Below, in pieces: positions 9,608 through 17,040 of a stretch of DNA of 64,000 nt. The position numbers and the translations under genes were made by a program. Origin of the DNA: Pseudodesulfovibrio sp. 5S69 (lineage in GTDB: Bacteria; Desulfobacterota; Desulfovibrionia; Desulfovibrionales; Desulfovibrionaceae); contig NZ_CP146609.1 of assembly GCF_037094465.1 (NCBI RefSeq), forward strand, positions 1,241,501 to 1,305,500, given 5' to 3'. A model generated the notes under the pieces. That model saw only the letters and a list, made by a program, of their open reading frames with translations, did not search any database and was not told the DNA's origin. Positions within the stretch are counted from its first letter, which is position 1. Each line of letters starts with the position of its first letter.

Positions 9608-9621
9608 GTTTAACGGTAAAC
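9608..9621. promoter_or_regulatory. LacI-type operator in front of the SDR/ABC/GAPDH operon
   Basis: GTTTAACGGTAAAC is a 14-base palindrome with six of seven pairs matching and the central CG typical of LacI-family operators. It lies 23 bases upstream of the SDR start codon, a position suited to repression. The LacI gene is in the same operon. The same motif recurs at 16766-16779. I see no convincing sigma-70 boxes at fixed spacing here. Confidence 0.65.
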
Positions 9622-9776
9622 CTTTCAATCCGTCGTCACATAAAATTCACTCTTCGTCAAGTATCCAGGGCAGGATTTTTAACTAGAAAGTCAATTTTCG
9701 TCCGGATCCCACCACTGTGGAACCGGTATCCATCTATGGATTAAGACTTGGTTTTTTGTGATACTTGGGACAGATA

Positions 9777-10610
9777 TCAGAGTTCCTGGGGCAGATCCTT
9801 CAGTTCCGCCCAGGAAAATACCGGACCATCGACACAAACGTATTTTCCGCCGATGTTACATCGTCCGCACAGCCCCACGCCGCACTTCATGCGCCGTTCC
9901 AGGGTGGTGATTATCGATTCGTCCGGGAATCCGAGCTCCTGCAGGGCCATGACCGTGAACTTGATCATGATGGGAGGCCCGCAGGTGACCGCGATGCAGT
10001 TCTCGGGAGTCGGCTTCATCTCTTTGAGAACATTGGGGATAAGTCCAACTTCGTGGGCCCAGCCGTCGGCCGGGTTGTCGATGGTCAGGACCATGTCCAT
10101 GTCCTGGCGGGCCGCCCACTCCTTCAGATCCTCCTGAAAGGCCATGTCGCCGGGGGATCGGCCGCCGTAGAGAAGCGTTATTTTCCCGAAATCATTGCGG
10201 TTGTCCAGCATGTAGATGAGCAGGGTGCGCAGCGGGGCCATGCCGATGCCGCCGCCGACGAAGAGGATGTCCTTTCCCTTTAATAGTTCAACGGGAAACC
10301 AGTTGCCCAGGGGGGCCCTGACGCCGATGCGGTCGCCGGTTTTGAGGCGGTGCAGGGCGGCGGTGACCTCCCCGGTTTTCAGAATGGAAAACTGGAGGTA
10401 GTCCATGCGCGTGGGCGAGGAGTTGATGACGAAGGTCGATTCGCCAACGCCGAAGAGGGAGAGCTGGCCCACCTGGCCGGGCAGGAACGTGAAGTCCCGC
10501 ATGGCGGCCTCGTCGTCGAGGCGGACGCGGAAGGTCTTGATGTTGGCGGTCTCCCGGACGGTCTCCACGATGGTCGCCATCAAGGGCATGAGCGGGTTAT
10601 TTGTCGTCAT
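9777..10610 (-). CDS. flxA: FlxA: FAD/NAD(P)-binding oxidoreductase subunit of Flx-Hdr
   Basis: NADH dehydrogenase subunit of the FlxABCD-HdrABC complex, 277 residues. A ferredoxin-reductase-like FAD domain occupies the N-terminal half. The NAD-binding domain has GGGIGMAPLR (119-128) and CGPPIMI (210-216). A PyrK-like 2Fe-2S site is formed by C243, C248, C251 and C259. The start at 10610 (MTTNN) is chosen because the longer frame reads back through flxB; the two genes overlap by 14 bases. It is the last gene of hdrCBA-flxDCBA. Known role of the complex: oxidising NADH while reducing ferredoxin and a disulfide carrier by electron confurcation. Confidence 0.92.
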   Translation of the reverse strand: MTTNNPLMPLMATIVETVRETANIKTFRVRLDDEAAMRDFTFLPGQVGQLSLFGVGESTFVINSSPTRMDYLQFSILKTGEVTAALHRLKTGDRIGVRAPLGNWFPVELLKGKDILFVGGGIGMAPLRTLLIYMLDNRNDFGKITLLYGGRSPGDMAFQEDLKEWAARQDMDMVLTIDNPADGWAHEVGLIPNVLKEMKPTPENCIAVTCGPPIMIKFTVMALQELGFPDESIITTLERRMKCGVGLCGRCNIGGKYVCVDGPVFSWAELKDLPQEL

Positions 10611-11646
10611 CGCAATACTCCTGGATGGCCTTGGCGATCTGGCGGATGTCCACGGAAGAGGGGCAGGAAACGATGCACCGGCCGCAGCCGCGGCAGGCCA
10701 CCTCGCCCTCGTGGGTCTCGGGGAAGTAGACGAACTTGTGGCCGACACGGTTGCGCAGGCGCATGGCCTTGGCCGCGCGCGGGTTGTGCCCGCTGGCCTC
10801 GGCGGTGAAGGTGTAGGACATGCAGTTGTCCCAACTGCGCAGCCGCTTGCCCTCGGACTCCGTGCCCTCGTCGGTGATGTTGAAACAGTGGCAGGAGGGA
10901 CAGAGGTAGGCGCACGCCCCGCAGGACAGACACTTGCCGCTCTGTTCTTCCCAGAACTCCATGTCGTTGAAACACTTGTCGAAGTTCTCCCTGATCCGGG
11001 CGAGCTCCAAGGGTTCGGGCATAGCTTCGCGGGCCGTCTCCACCAGGGCCTTGGCGGCGACCTCCCTGTCCCCGGCCGGAGCGCCCGTGGCCAAGGAGAG
11101 CATGGCCTTCCCCCCGGTGGTCACGGCCTCGGCCACGAACCCGTCGCCCAGGGGGTAGAGCATGACGTCCGAGCCCGCTGCGTCGCCGGGCCCGCCGCCC
11201 ACGTTGGTGCAGAAGCAGGTGGACCGGGGCCGGTCGCAGGCGAAGGTGATGATCCGCGTGTCCTTGCGCCGGGCGGTGTAGTAGGCGTCGCGGGTCTTGT
11301 CGTTGTCGAAGACCTGGTCGAAGACCCCCAGCCCGTTCACGCCGCAGGGGCGCGCGCCGAAGATGACGGCCTTCTGCTCGGGGAGGGTCTCCCGCGCCTC
11401 GACCTTCGGGGCCCCGCCCGAGGCGTTGCCGGCGCGGGAATAGGTCAACAGGGTCTCGTTCTGGGGAAAGACGATTTCCTTGGGCGAGGTGGTCGGCATG
11501 GCGTCCAGCTCGAGGACGAATCCGGTCCGGTAGGGCCTGTAGACCACGGCGCCGTCCCTGCGGGTCGGCGCGAAGACCGTGCGCTCTTCGGCCAGGCGGT
11601 CGAGCCAGCGGCCGATGTCCGTACGTTGAATGAATATGGTGTCCAT
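10597..11646 (-). CDS. flxB: FlxB: 4Fe-4S dicluster subunit of Flx-Hdr
   Basis: Iron-sulfur electron-transfer subunit, 349 residues from the ATG at 11646; a TTG two codons upstream is the alternative start. The N-terminal half belongs to the sulfhydrogenase-beta/anaerobic-sulfite-reductase-A type, with PCGVNGLGVFD and a Cys cluster around CFCTNVGG. The C-terminal half carries two 4Fe-4S motifs, CLSCGACAYLCPSC and CRGCGRCIVSCP. It should pass electrons between FlxA and the Hdr subunits. It overlaps both flxA and the flxC stop. Confidence 0.88.
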   Translation of the reverse strand: MDTIFIQRTDIGRWLDRLAEERTVFAPTRRDGAVVYRPYRTGFVLELDAMPTTSPKEIVFPQNETLLTYSRAGNASGGAPKVEARETLPEQKAVIFGARPCGVNGLGVFDQVFDNDKTRDAYYTARRKDTRIITFACDRPRSTCFCTNVGGGPGDAAGSDVMLYPLGDGFVAEAVTTGGKAMLSLATGAPAGDREVAAKALVETAREAMPEPLELARIRENFDKCFNDMEFWEEQSGKCLSCGACAYLCPSCHCFNITDEGTESEGKRLRSWDNCMSYTFTAEASGHNPRAAKAMRLRNRVGHKFVYFPETHEGEVACRGCGRCIVSCPSSVDIRQIAKAIQEYCDDDK

Positions 11647-11648
11647 CC

Positions 11649-12602
11649 TCAATCGCGCTCCTCGATGGTTTCCTCATCGGTCTTGAAGGTCAGCAGGGGC
11701 AGGGGGGCCTCAGGATCGGTGCCCGCCTGCTCGTGGAACAGCTCCTCGGTCACGGCCGTGGACTGGGCGCGCAGCAGCCCCAGGGGGATGTCCATGGGAC
11801 AGGCCCGCTCGCATTCGCCGCAGGACACGCAGCGCCCGGCGAGGTGCATCACGTGGATGAGCTGGAACATGAAGCTTTCCGACGGGTTGGCCTCCTGGGA
11901 CACGAACTTGGAGTTGCGCGACACCGCCAGGCACTTGTCCCGGCAGACGCACATGGGGCAGGCGTTGCGGCAGGCGTAGCAGCGGATGCACCGCTCCATC
12001 TCCCGTTTCCAGAAGGCGAACCGTTCGTCCAGGGACTTCTCCTCGAACCGCTCCAGGGCGGTCTTGCTCTCGGCCGGGGGCCTGGGCTCCAGGCGCGGCC
12101 CGGCGAAGTGGTCGCTTTCCACGGCGTTGGGCCAGGCGCAGTCCAGGCACTTGGGCGCGCAGACGTCGTCAAAGGCCGCTTCTCGGCGACCGTCGGGGCT
12201 CTCGACGACCAGCCGGTCGTCCGTTTTTTTTACGGATGTGACCGAATCCAGGTCGCCGAGGACCTTGGTCAACCGTTTCAGGCTGACCACGCCGTCGCAG
12301 CCGAAGCCGAAGAGGATGATCTCCGCGCGGTCGAGCAGGCGTTCGCGCAGGAGCTGGACAACGGCCCGGGAGTCGCACCCCTTGACCACGATGCCGACCT
12401 TCTTGCCCTTGAGGGAGGGCAGTTGAACGGCCAGGGACTGGACGCAGGTGGGGCCGAGAATGAGCCGGTCCACGTCCTCGGCCTTGCGGATGAACAGGGG
12501 GGTGGCGTGCAGGGCGTCCCAGCCCTGCTCCCAACCCAGGACCAGGTCGAGGCCGGGCAGGGCCTCCCTGATGGATTGTTTCATGGTTTCAAGGACATCC
12601 AT
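11649..12602 (-). CDS. flxC: FlxC: 4Fe-4S ferredoxin-like subunit of Flx-Hdr
   Basis: 317-residue iron-sulfur protein. The C-terminal region has two 4Fe-4S cluster motifs, CIRCYACRNACP, extended by MCVCRDKC, and CVSCGECERACP. Another Cys pair group lies in CAPKCLDCAWPN. The N-terminal half resembles coenzyme F420 hydrogenase/dehydrogenase beta-type proteins (GCDSRAVVQLLRE). It is one base from flxD and overlaps flxB slightly, so the operon is tightly coupled. Role as an internal electron conduit follows from the known Flx set; the letter assignment rests on gene order. Confidence 0.87.
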   Translation of the reverse strand: MDVLETMKQSIREALPGLDLVLGWEQGWDALHATPLFIRKAEDVDRLILGPTCVQSLAVQLPSLKGKKVGIVVKGCDSRAVVQLLRERLLDRAEIILFGFGCDGVVSLKRLTKVLGDLDSVTSVKKTDDRLVVESPDGRREAAFDDVCAPKCLDCAWPNAVESDHFAGPRLEPRPPAESKTALERFEEKSLDERFAFWKREMERCIRCYACRNACPMCVCRDKCLAVSRNSKFVSQEANPSESFMFQLIHVMHLAGRCVSCGECERACPMDIPLGLLRAQSTAVTEELFHEQAGTDPEAPLPLLTFKTDEETIEERD

Positions 12603-12603
12603 C

Positions 12604-13098
12604 TTATTTTACTCCGTTGGTAGCCTGCATGGGAAGGCCCTCGGCCGCGAGGGTCTCCGTCAGGGTGTCGGACATGCGCGGGGCCGGGCCCAAGGTGTGG
12701 ATGCGGGCCGTGAACTCGCGGACCACTTCCTGCCAGCGGCCCGATTCGGAGGCGGAGACCCACGTGTACATGAACCTGTCGGGGTTGATGCCGGTGACGG
12801 GGAGGATGCGCTTGAGGGTTTCCAGCCTCCTGCGGGCGTGGAAGTTGCCTTCCACATAGTGGCAGTCGCCCGGATGGCAGCCCGAGACCAGGACGCCGTC
12901 GGCGCCGTTGATCAGGGCCCGAACGATGAACAGGGGATCGATGCGGCCGGTGCACGGGGTGCGGATGATCCGCAGGTCCGTGGGCTGCTCCAGACGGGCC
13001 ACGCCCGCGGAGTCGGCGCCGCCGTACGAGCACCAGTTGCACAGAAAGCCGAGTATGCGCAGTTCGTTGCCGGAGTCTACGCCAGGGGAAGCGGGCAT
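12604..13098 (-). CDS. flxD: FlxD: MvhD-like 2Fe-2S subunit
   Basis: 164-residue MvhD/FlpD family protein linking the Flx part to HdrA. Family cysteines are visible in CNWCSYGGAD (C20, C23), TPCTGR (C49) and GCHPGDCHY (C74, C79). In methanogens MvhD docks on HdrA and passes electrons to its FAD. The start at 13098 overlaps the hdrA end by 22 bases. A longer open frame upstream is the shadow of hdrA and is rejected. Confidence 0.9.
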   Translation of the reverse strand: MPASPGVDSGNELRILGFLCNWCSYGGADSAGVARLEQPTDLRIIRTPCTGRIDPLFIVRALINGADGVLVSGCHPGDCHYVEGNFHARRRLETLKRILPVTGINPDRFMYTWVSASESGRWQEVVREFTARIHTLGPAPRMSDTLTETLAAEGLPMQATNGVK

Positions 13099-15047
13099 AT
13101 CGCATTGACCTCCGCGAGAAGTTGGTTGTCGGTAAAGTTGTTCAGTTGGACGGCTCCGTGCGGGCAGGTCACGGAACAGATGCCGCAGCCCTTGCAGACC
13201 GAGGCCAGGACCTCGGCCTTGGGATTGCCGAAGCGGTCCTCGGACTCCTTGATGGCCCCGAAGGGGCAGGTCTGGACGCACTTGAAGCAACCCACGCACA
13301 ACTGCGGGTTCACGGCGGCCACCTGGGGGTCGGATTCCAACTGGGCCTTGGAGAAGAGGATCAGCGCTTTGGCCGCGGCCGCGCTGCCCATGGACACGGA
13401 GTTGGGGATGTCGCGCGGGCCCTGGCAGCAGCCGGCCAGGAACACGCCCGCCGTGTTGGTCTCCACGGGGCGCAGCTTGGGGTGGCCCTCCATGAAGAAG
13501 CCGTTGGAATCGGCCGAGATATGCAAGGTCCCGCCCAGTTCGAGCGCGCCCTTGGCCGGTTCCACGCCCACGGCCAGGACCACCAGGTCGGCCTCGATCT
13601 CCACCTGCATGCCGGCCAGGGTGTCCGCGCCGCGCACCACCAGGGACTTGCCGTGCTGGTGGATGCTCGACACGCGGCCGCGGATGTACTGGGCCCCGTA
13701 GGACTCCTGAGCCCGGCGGGTGAATTCGTCGTACCCCTTGCCCGGCGAGCGGATGTCCATGTAAAAGACGTAGCTCTGTGAATCCGGCAAATGGCTCTTG
13801 GTCAAAATCGCTTGTTTGGCCGTGTACATGCAGCAGAATCCCGAACAGTACGGGCGGCCCTTTGAGCGGTCGCGCGAGCCCACGCACTGGATGAACACGA
13901 TGCGCTCGGGCTCGGCCCCGTCGGACGGGCGCTTGACGTGCCCGGCCGTGGGCCCCGAGGCGTTGAGCAGCCGTTCGTACTGCAGGGAGGTGATCACGTC
14001 GGGCAGCTTGCCCGCGCCGTACTGTTTGTACACGGAGTGGTCAAAGAGGTCGTAGCCGGTGGCCACCACGATGGCCCCCACCTCGATCTCGTCGACCCGG
14101 TCCCGCTGCTCGAAGTCGATGCAGCCCACCGGGCAGACCTTGGCGCACACGCCGCACTTGCCCTTGGTCAGGTGCAGGCAGTACTCGGGGTTGATGGCCG
14201 CCTTCTTGGGAATGGCCTGGGGAAAGGGAATGTTGATGGCCGTGGTCGCGGCCAGGTGCTCGTTGAACGGGTCCGGGGTCTTGCGGCTCGGGCACTTTTC
14301 GATGCACGTGCCGCAGCCGGTGCAGGCGTCCCAGTCCACGTACACGGCGCGGCGCTTGACCTTGACCGTGAAATTGCCCACGTACCCGGCCACGTCCTGG
14401 ACCTCGGAAGCGGTCAGCAGGGTGATCCTCGGGTGCTGGGCGACCTCGACCATCTTCGGGCCGAGCACGCAAGACGAGCAGTCGATGGTCGGGAAGGTCT
14501 TGTCGAGCTTGGCCATCTTGCCGCCGATGCTCGTCTCCCGTTCCACCAGGACCACTTCGATGCCCGCGTCCGCGGCGTCCAGGGCGGCCTGGATGCCGGC
14601 CACGCCGCCGCCGATGACCATCAGTTTGCGTGTAACGTTAAACTTATCACTATACAGAGGGGTGGCGTTGCGCAGTTTGGCGACGGCCATCCGGACGAGT
14701 TCCAGGGCCTTGCGGGTGTTGGCCTTCTTGTCGCGGCCGACCCAGGAGACGTGCTCCCGGATGTTGGCCATCTCGAACATGTACGGGTTGAGCCCCGCCC
14801 GCTCCACGGCCCGGCGGAAGGTCGGCTCGTGCATGCGGGGCGAGCAGGAGGCCACGACCACACCGTCCAGGTCGTGTTCCCGGACCGCGTTGACGATGCT
14901 CTCCTGGCCCGGTTCCGAGCAGGTGTACATCTCGTCGGAAGCGAAGACGACGTCGGGGATTTCTCCAGCTGATTCGGCAACTTGTGGACAGTCAACGGTG
15001 CCGCCGATGTTGGTGCCGCAATGGCAGACGAAAACGCCTATGCGCAT
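13077..15047 (-). CDS. hdrA: HdrA: FAD-containing heterodisulfide reductase-like subunit
   Basis: 656 residues, the presumed electron-bifurcating flavin subunit. It shows an N-terminal Cys motif VCHCGTNIGG (C8, C10), the FAD Rossmann motif VIGGGVAGIQAA (144-155), family motifs SIGGKMAKLDKTFPTIDCSSC, and a 4Fe-4S motif CTGCGTCIEKCP (242-253). A middle cluster is CGVCAKVCP, and the C-terminus has a two-cluster ferredoxin (CVGCFKCVQTCP, CKGCGICSVTCP). Length is normal for the family. A variant of the LacI-style operator lies inside the gene at codons 135-139. In Desulfovibrio the complex is linked to ethanol and NADH metabolism through a small disulfide partner. Confidence 0.94.
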   Translation of the reverse strand: MRIGVFVCHCGTNIGGTVDCPQVAESAGEIPDVVFASDEMYTCSEPGQESIVNAVREHDLDGVVVASCSPRMHEPTFRRAVERAGLNPYMFEMANIREHVSWVGRDKKANTRKALELVRMAVAKLRNATPLYSDKFNVTRKLMVIGGGVAGIQAALDAADAGIEVVLVERETSIGGKMAKLDKTFPTIDCSSCVLGPKMVEVAQHPRITLLTASEVQDVAGYVGNFTVKVKRRAVYVDWDACTGCGTCIEKCPSRKTPDPFNEHLAATTAINIPFPQAIPKKAAINPEYCLHLTKGKCGVCAKVCPVGCIDFEQRDRVDEIEVGAIVVATGYDLFDHSVYKQYGAGKLPDVITSLQYERLLNASGPTAGHVKRPSDGAEPERIVFIQCVGSRDRSKGRPYCSGFCCMYTAKQAILTKSHLPDSQSYVFYMDIRSPGKGYDEFTRRAQESYGAQYIRGRVSSIHQHGKSLVVRGADTLAGMQVEIEADLVVLAVGVEPAKGALELGGTLHISADSNGFFMEGHPKLRPVETNTAGVFLAGCCQGPRDIPNSVSMGSAAAAKALILFSKAQLESDPQVAAVNPQLCVGCFKCVQTCPFGAIKESEDRFGNPKAEVLASVCKGCGICSVTCPHGAVQLNNFTDNQLLAEVNAICPLPLA

Positions 15048-15057
15048 GACGCCTCCT

Positions 15058-15936
15058 TTAGCGGACGCCTGCCCGTGCGAGGCAGGGTTCGGGGTTGACG
15101 GCGAGTTTGGACAGTCCCAGCTCCTTCTCGGGGAGCCCCATGGCCAAGCCCATGAGCTGGGTGAAATAGAAGATCGGCATCCGGTACCGGCTACGCCGGG
15201 CGCGGTTCACCTGGCTCTGGCGCAGGTCCAGGTTCATCTGGCACAGGGGGCAGGCTACGGCCACGGCGTCGGCCTTCAGTTCACTGGCCATATCCAAAAT
15301 TTTCCCGGAAAGCCGGGTGGTTATGTCGTTGCGCGGCATGCCGGAAGCCGCTCCGCAGCAGTCCGTCTTCAGGGGGAAGGGCACGACTTCGATGCCGCAG
15401 GCGGCGAGGATGTTGTCCATGCTCATGGGGTTCTCCGGGTCGTCGAAGCGCATCAGCTTGGGCGGCCGGGTGGTCAGGCAGCCGTAGTAGCAGGCCACGC
15501 GCAGGGCGGGCAGGGGCGAGACCACGGCCTCGCGGATGCGGTCCAGCCCGATATGTTCGGTGAAGAACTGGAGGGTGGAGATGGAGTCCACGTCCGTGGG
15601 GCATTCATCGTCCATCAACTTATTGATTTTAAGGCGTTTGTCTTCGTCCCAAGCGGCCTGCTGGGCGTTCTTCAGGTTGGTCAGGCAGCTCGGGCAGGGG
15701 GTGGTTACCAGGTGGTGCCCCATACGCTTGGCCTGGGCCAGGTTGCGGCCGGACAGGGCCGCGGACAGTTCGTGGTTGACCATGTGGGCCGGGGAGGAGC
15801 CGCAACAGTTCCAATCCTCGATCTCCTGCGGTTCCGCGCCCAGGCGGCGCATGACCGCCCGCGTGGAAAGGTCGTATTCCTCGGACGATCCCTTGCCGGA
15901 ACAGCCGGGGTAGTAGGCGATGGCGGAGTTAGTCAT
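15058..15936 (-). CDS. hdrB: HdrB: heterodisulfide reductase-like catalytic subunit
   Basis: 292-residue CCG-domain protein. Two cysteine-rich CCG modules are present: C11, C44-C45 (NCCGS), C81 and C84, then C153, C193-C194 (DCCGAASG), C229 and C232. These are the ligands of the paired non-cubane clusters that cleave disulfides in methanogen HdrB. The start overlaps hdrC by 8 bases. In sulfate reducers the disulfide substrate is thought to be a DsrC-like protein; that partner is not in this window. Confidence 0.93.
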   Translation of the reverse strand: MTNSAIAYYPGCSGKGSSEEYDLSTRAVMRRLGAEPQEIEDWNCCGSSPAHMVNHELSAALSGRNLAQAKRMGHHLVTTPCPSCLTNLKNAQQAAWDEDKRLKINKLMDDECPTDVDSISTLQFFTEHIGLDRIREAVVSPLPALRVACYYGCLTTRPPKLMRFDDPENPMSMDNILAACGIEVVPFPLKTDCCGAASGMPRNDITTRLSGKILDMASELKADAVAVACPLCQMNLDLRQSQVNRARRSRYRMPIFYFTQLMGLAMGLPEKELGLSKLAVNPEPCLARAGVR

Positions 15937-16483
15937 GGTTTCCCTCGTTGAATCGGTTGAAGATGCCGGCCACCTTGTCGGCGCCGTGCAGGTGGTGGGG
16001 CCTGATCGAGAGCTTGCCCTTGCCGATCATGGTCGGGGCCAGGTCGATGTCGGTCAGGAAACGCCCGGTGCGCATCTCGTAGCCCACGGCCACGCCGAGT
16101 TCGTGCAGGCGGCCGTGCTTCTTGACGGAGGCCAGGAATGAGTCGCCGAAAGCCTTGACGTTGCGCTCGGTTGCATAGCCCGCTTCGCGGGCCATGTGGC
16201 GCAGGACGTCCACGATCTTGGCCACATCGATGTTGTTCGGGCAGCGGGCCGTGCAGGTCTGGCAGGAGGCGCACAGCCAGATGGAGTGGCAGGAGAGCAC
16301 GGCCTCGCGCTGGCCCAGCTGAACCAGGCGCATGATCTTGCTCACGGGCAGGTCATAGGCGAAGTTGAAGGGGCAGCCCGCAGTGCAGTTGCCGCACTGG
16401 TAGCACTCGACCATGTGCTGGCCGCTGCGCCGCTCCACTTCTTCGAGGAAGGTCTTGTCGTTCTTCTGAAGGCTATCTGGCAT
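15929..16483 (-). CDS. hdrC: HdrC: heterodisulfide reductase-like iron-sulfur subunit
   Basis: 184 residues, first gene of the hdrCBA-flxDCBA operon. Two 4Fe-4S motifs, CYQCGNCTAGCP (C27, C30, C33, C37) and CASCQTCTARCP (C71, C74, C77, C81), pass electrons from HdrA to HdrB. A GGAG ribosome site lies upstream of the ATG at 16483. A sigma-70-like promoter is about 220 bases upstream (16711-16739), implying a long 5' leader, with a LacI-type operator above it. Confidence 0.92.
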   Translation of the reverse strand: MPDSLQKNDKTFLEEVERRSGQHMVECYQCGNCTAGCPFNFAYDLPVSKIMRLVQLGQREAVLSCHSIWLCASCQTCTARCPNNIDVAKIVDVLRHMAREAGYATERNVKAFGDSFLASVKKHGRLHELGVAVGYEMRTGRFLTDIDLAPTMIGKGKLSIRPHHLHGADKVAGIFNRFNEGNHD

Positions 16484-16704
16484 GTTGTATCTCCATTATA
16501 TTGGAATGAAATATTTTTTATTGTTCCATGCGCGGTCGGAAGTTGATTCGGACGGGCTGGCGGGCGATTGTGCCCGCTCCGGCGGGGCGTCCTTCGGCCT
16601 TGTCGCCGGGGCGCCCGTTTTCGTTCCCGGTGTCTTTCCCGGCGTTGCGGGTCGCCGCCGATCGGCTTAGGGGTGGATTGCTCTAACTATTTCCTTGGAA
16701 TAAA
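16484..16704 (-). other. long untranslated leader of the hdr-flx operon
   Basis: About 220 bases between the predicted transcription start near 16704 and hdrC. It holds no convincing reading frame. GC-rich stretches around 16575-16660 can form imperfect hairpins, and the last 30 bases before hdrC are AT-rich with a TATAAT-like hexamer too close to the start codon to be its promoter. No riboswitch family was recognised. Confidence 0.4.
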
Positions 16705-16710
16705 AGGTTT

Positions 16711-16739
16711 ATTTTACACAATGCCCGATCAGGAAACAA
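16711..16739 (-). promoter_or_regulatory. sigma-70 promoter of the hdrCBA-flxDCBA operon
   Basis: On the minus strand, TTGTTT (16739-16734) and TAAAAT (16716-16711) are separated by exactly 17 bases. It points toward hdrC. The LacI-style palindrome at 16766-16779 lies just upstream of the -35 box. Confidence 0.6.
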
Positions 16740-16765
16740 CCCGGGGCGCTCTCAAAATTGACTTA

Positions 16766-16779
16766 GTTTATCGTTAAAC
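16766..16779. promoter_or_regulatory. LacI-type operator upstream of hdr-flx
   Basis: GTTTATCGTTAAAC matches the 9608-9621 site in ten outer bases and the central CG (GTTTA-N-CG-N-TAAAC). It lies 27 bases upstream of the -35 box, which would suit activation or looping more than simple promoter blocking. Confidence 0.6.
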
Positions 16780-16984
16780 TTAGCCGACCTTTGCAGCTTT
16801 CAAAAAAGTTGTCAAGAGGGTGTGACGAAATTGCTGCGCCCGGCTGTTTCCCCAACCGAGCCCCGGCGCGGCGGAAGGCCCGTTTCTCCTGGTTTTGCGG
16901 TCCGTCGGGCGGGCGTGAAAAAGTGACTTTCCGTGTCGGCGCGTGGGCAGGGCGGCGGCAAGCCCTCCCCGGCGGGAGGGAAAA

Positions 16985-17013
16985 GGCCGCGCCCCGGAAT
17001 CCTGGGCGCGGCC
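16985..17013 (-). terminator. terminator of the RND efflux operon
   Basis: A ten-base-pair GC stem (GGCCGCGCCC / GGGCGCGGCC) lies just after the RND stop codon; in minus-strand direction it is followed by TTTTCC. Between it and the operator (16780-16984) I see no gene. Confidence 0.75.
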
Positions 17014-17040
17014 TTGAGGTTTAGGCTTTCGGGTGGTCAC

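Noticed and set aside
16766..16779. Reading the palindrome as a Rex (NADH-sensing) site
   Set aside because: Rex sites follow TTGTTAA-N4-TTAACAA; here the arms are GTTTA/TAAAC with a central CG, which fits a LacI protein better.
16791..17024. A 77-codon plus-strand frame between hdrC and the efflux genes
   Set aside because: No ribosome site or recognisable domain, and it runs through the efflux terminator.
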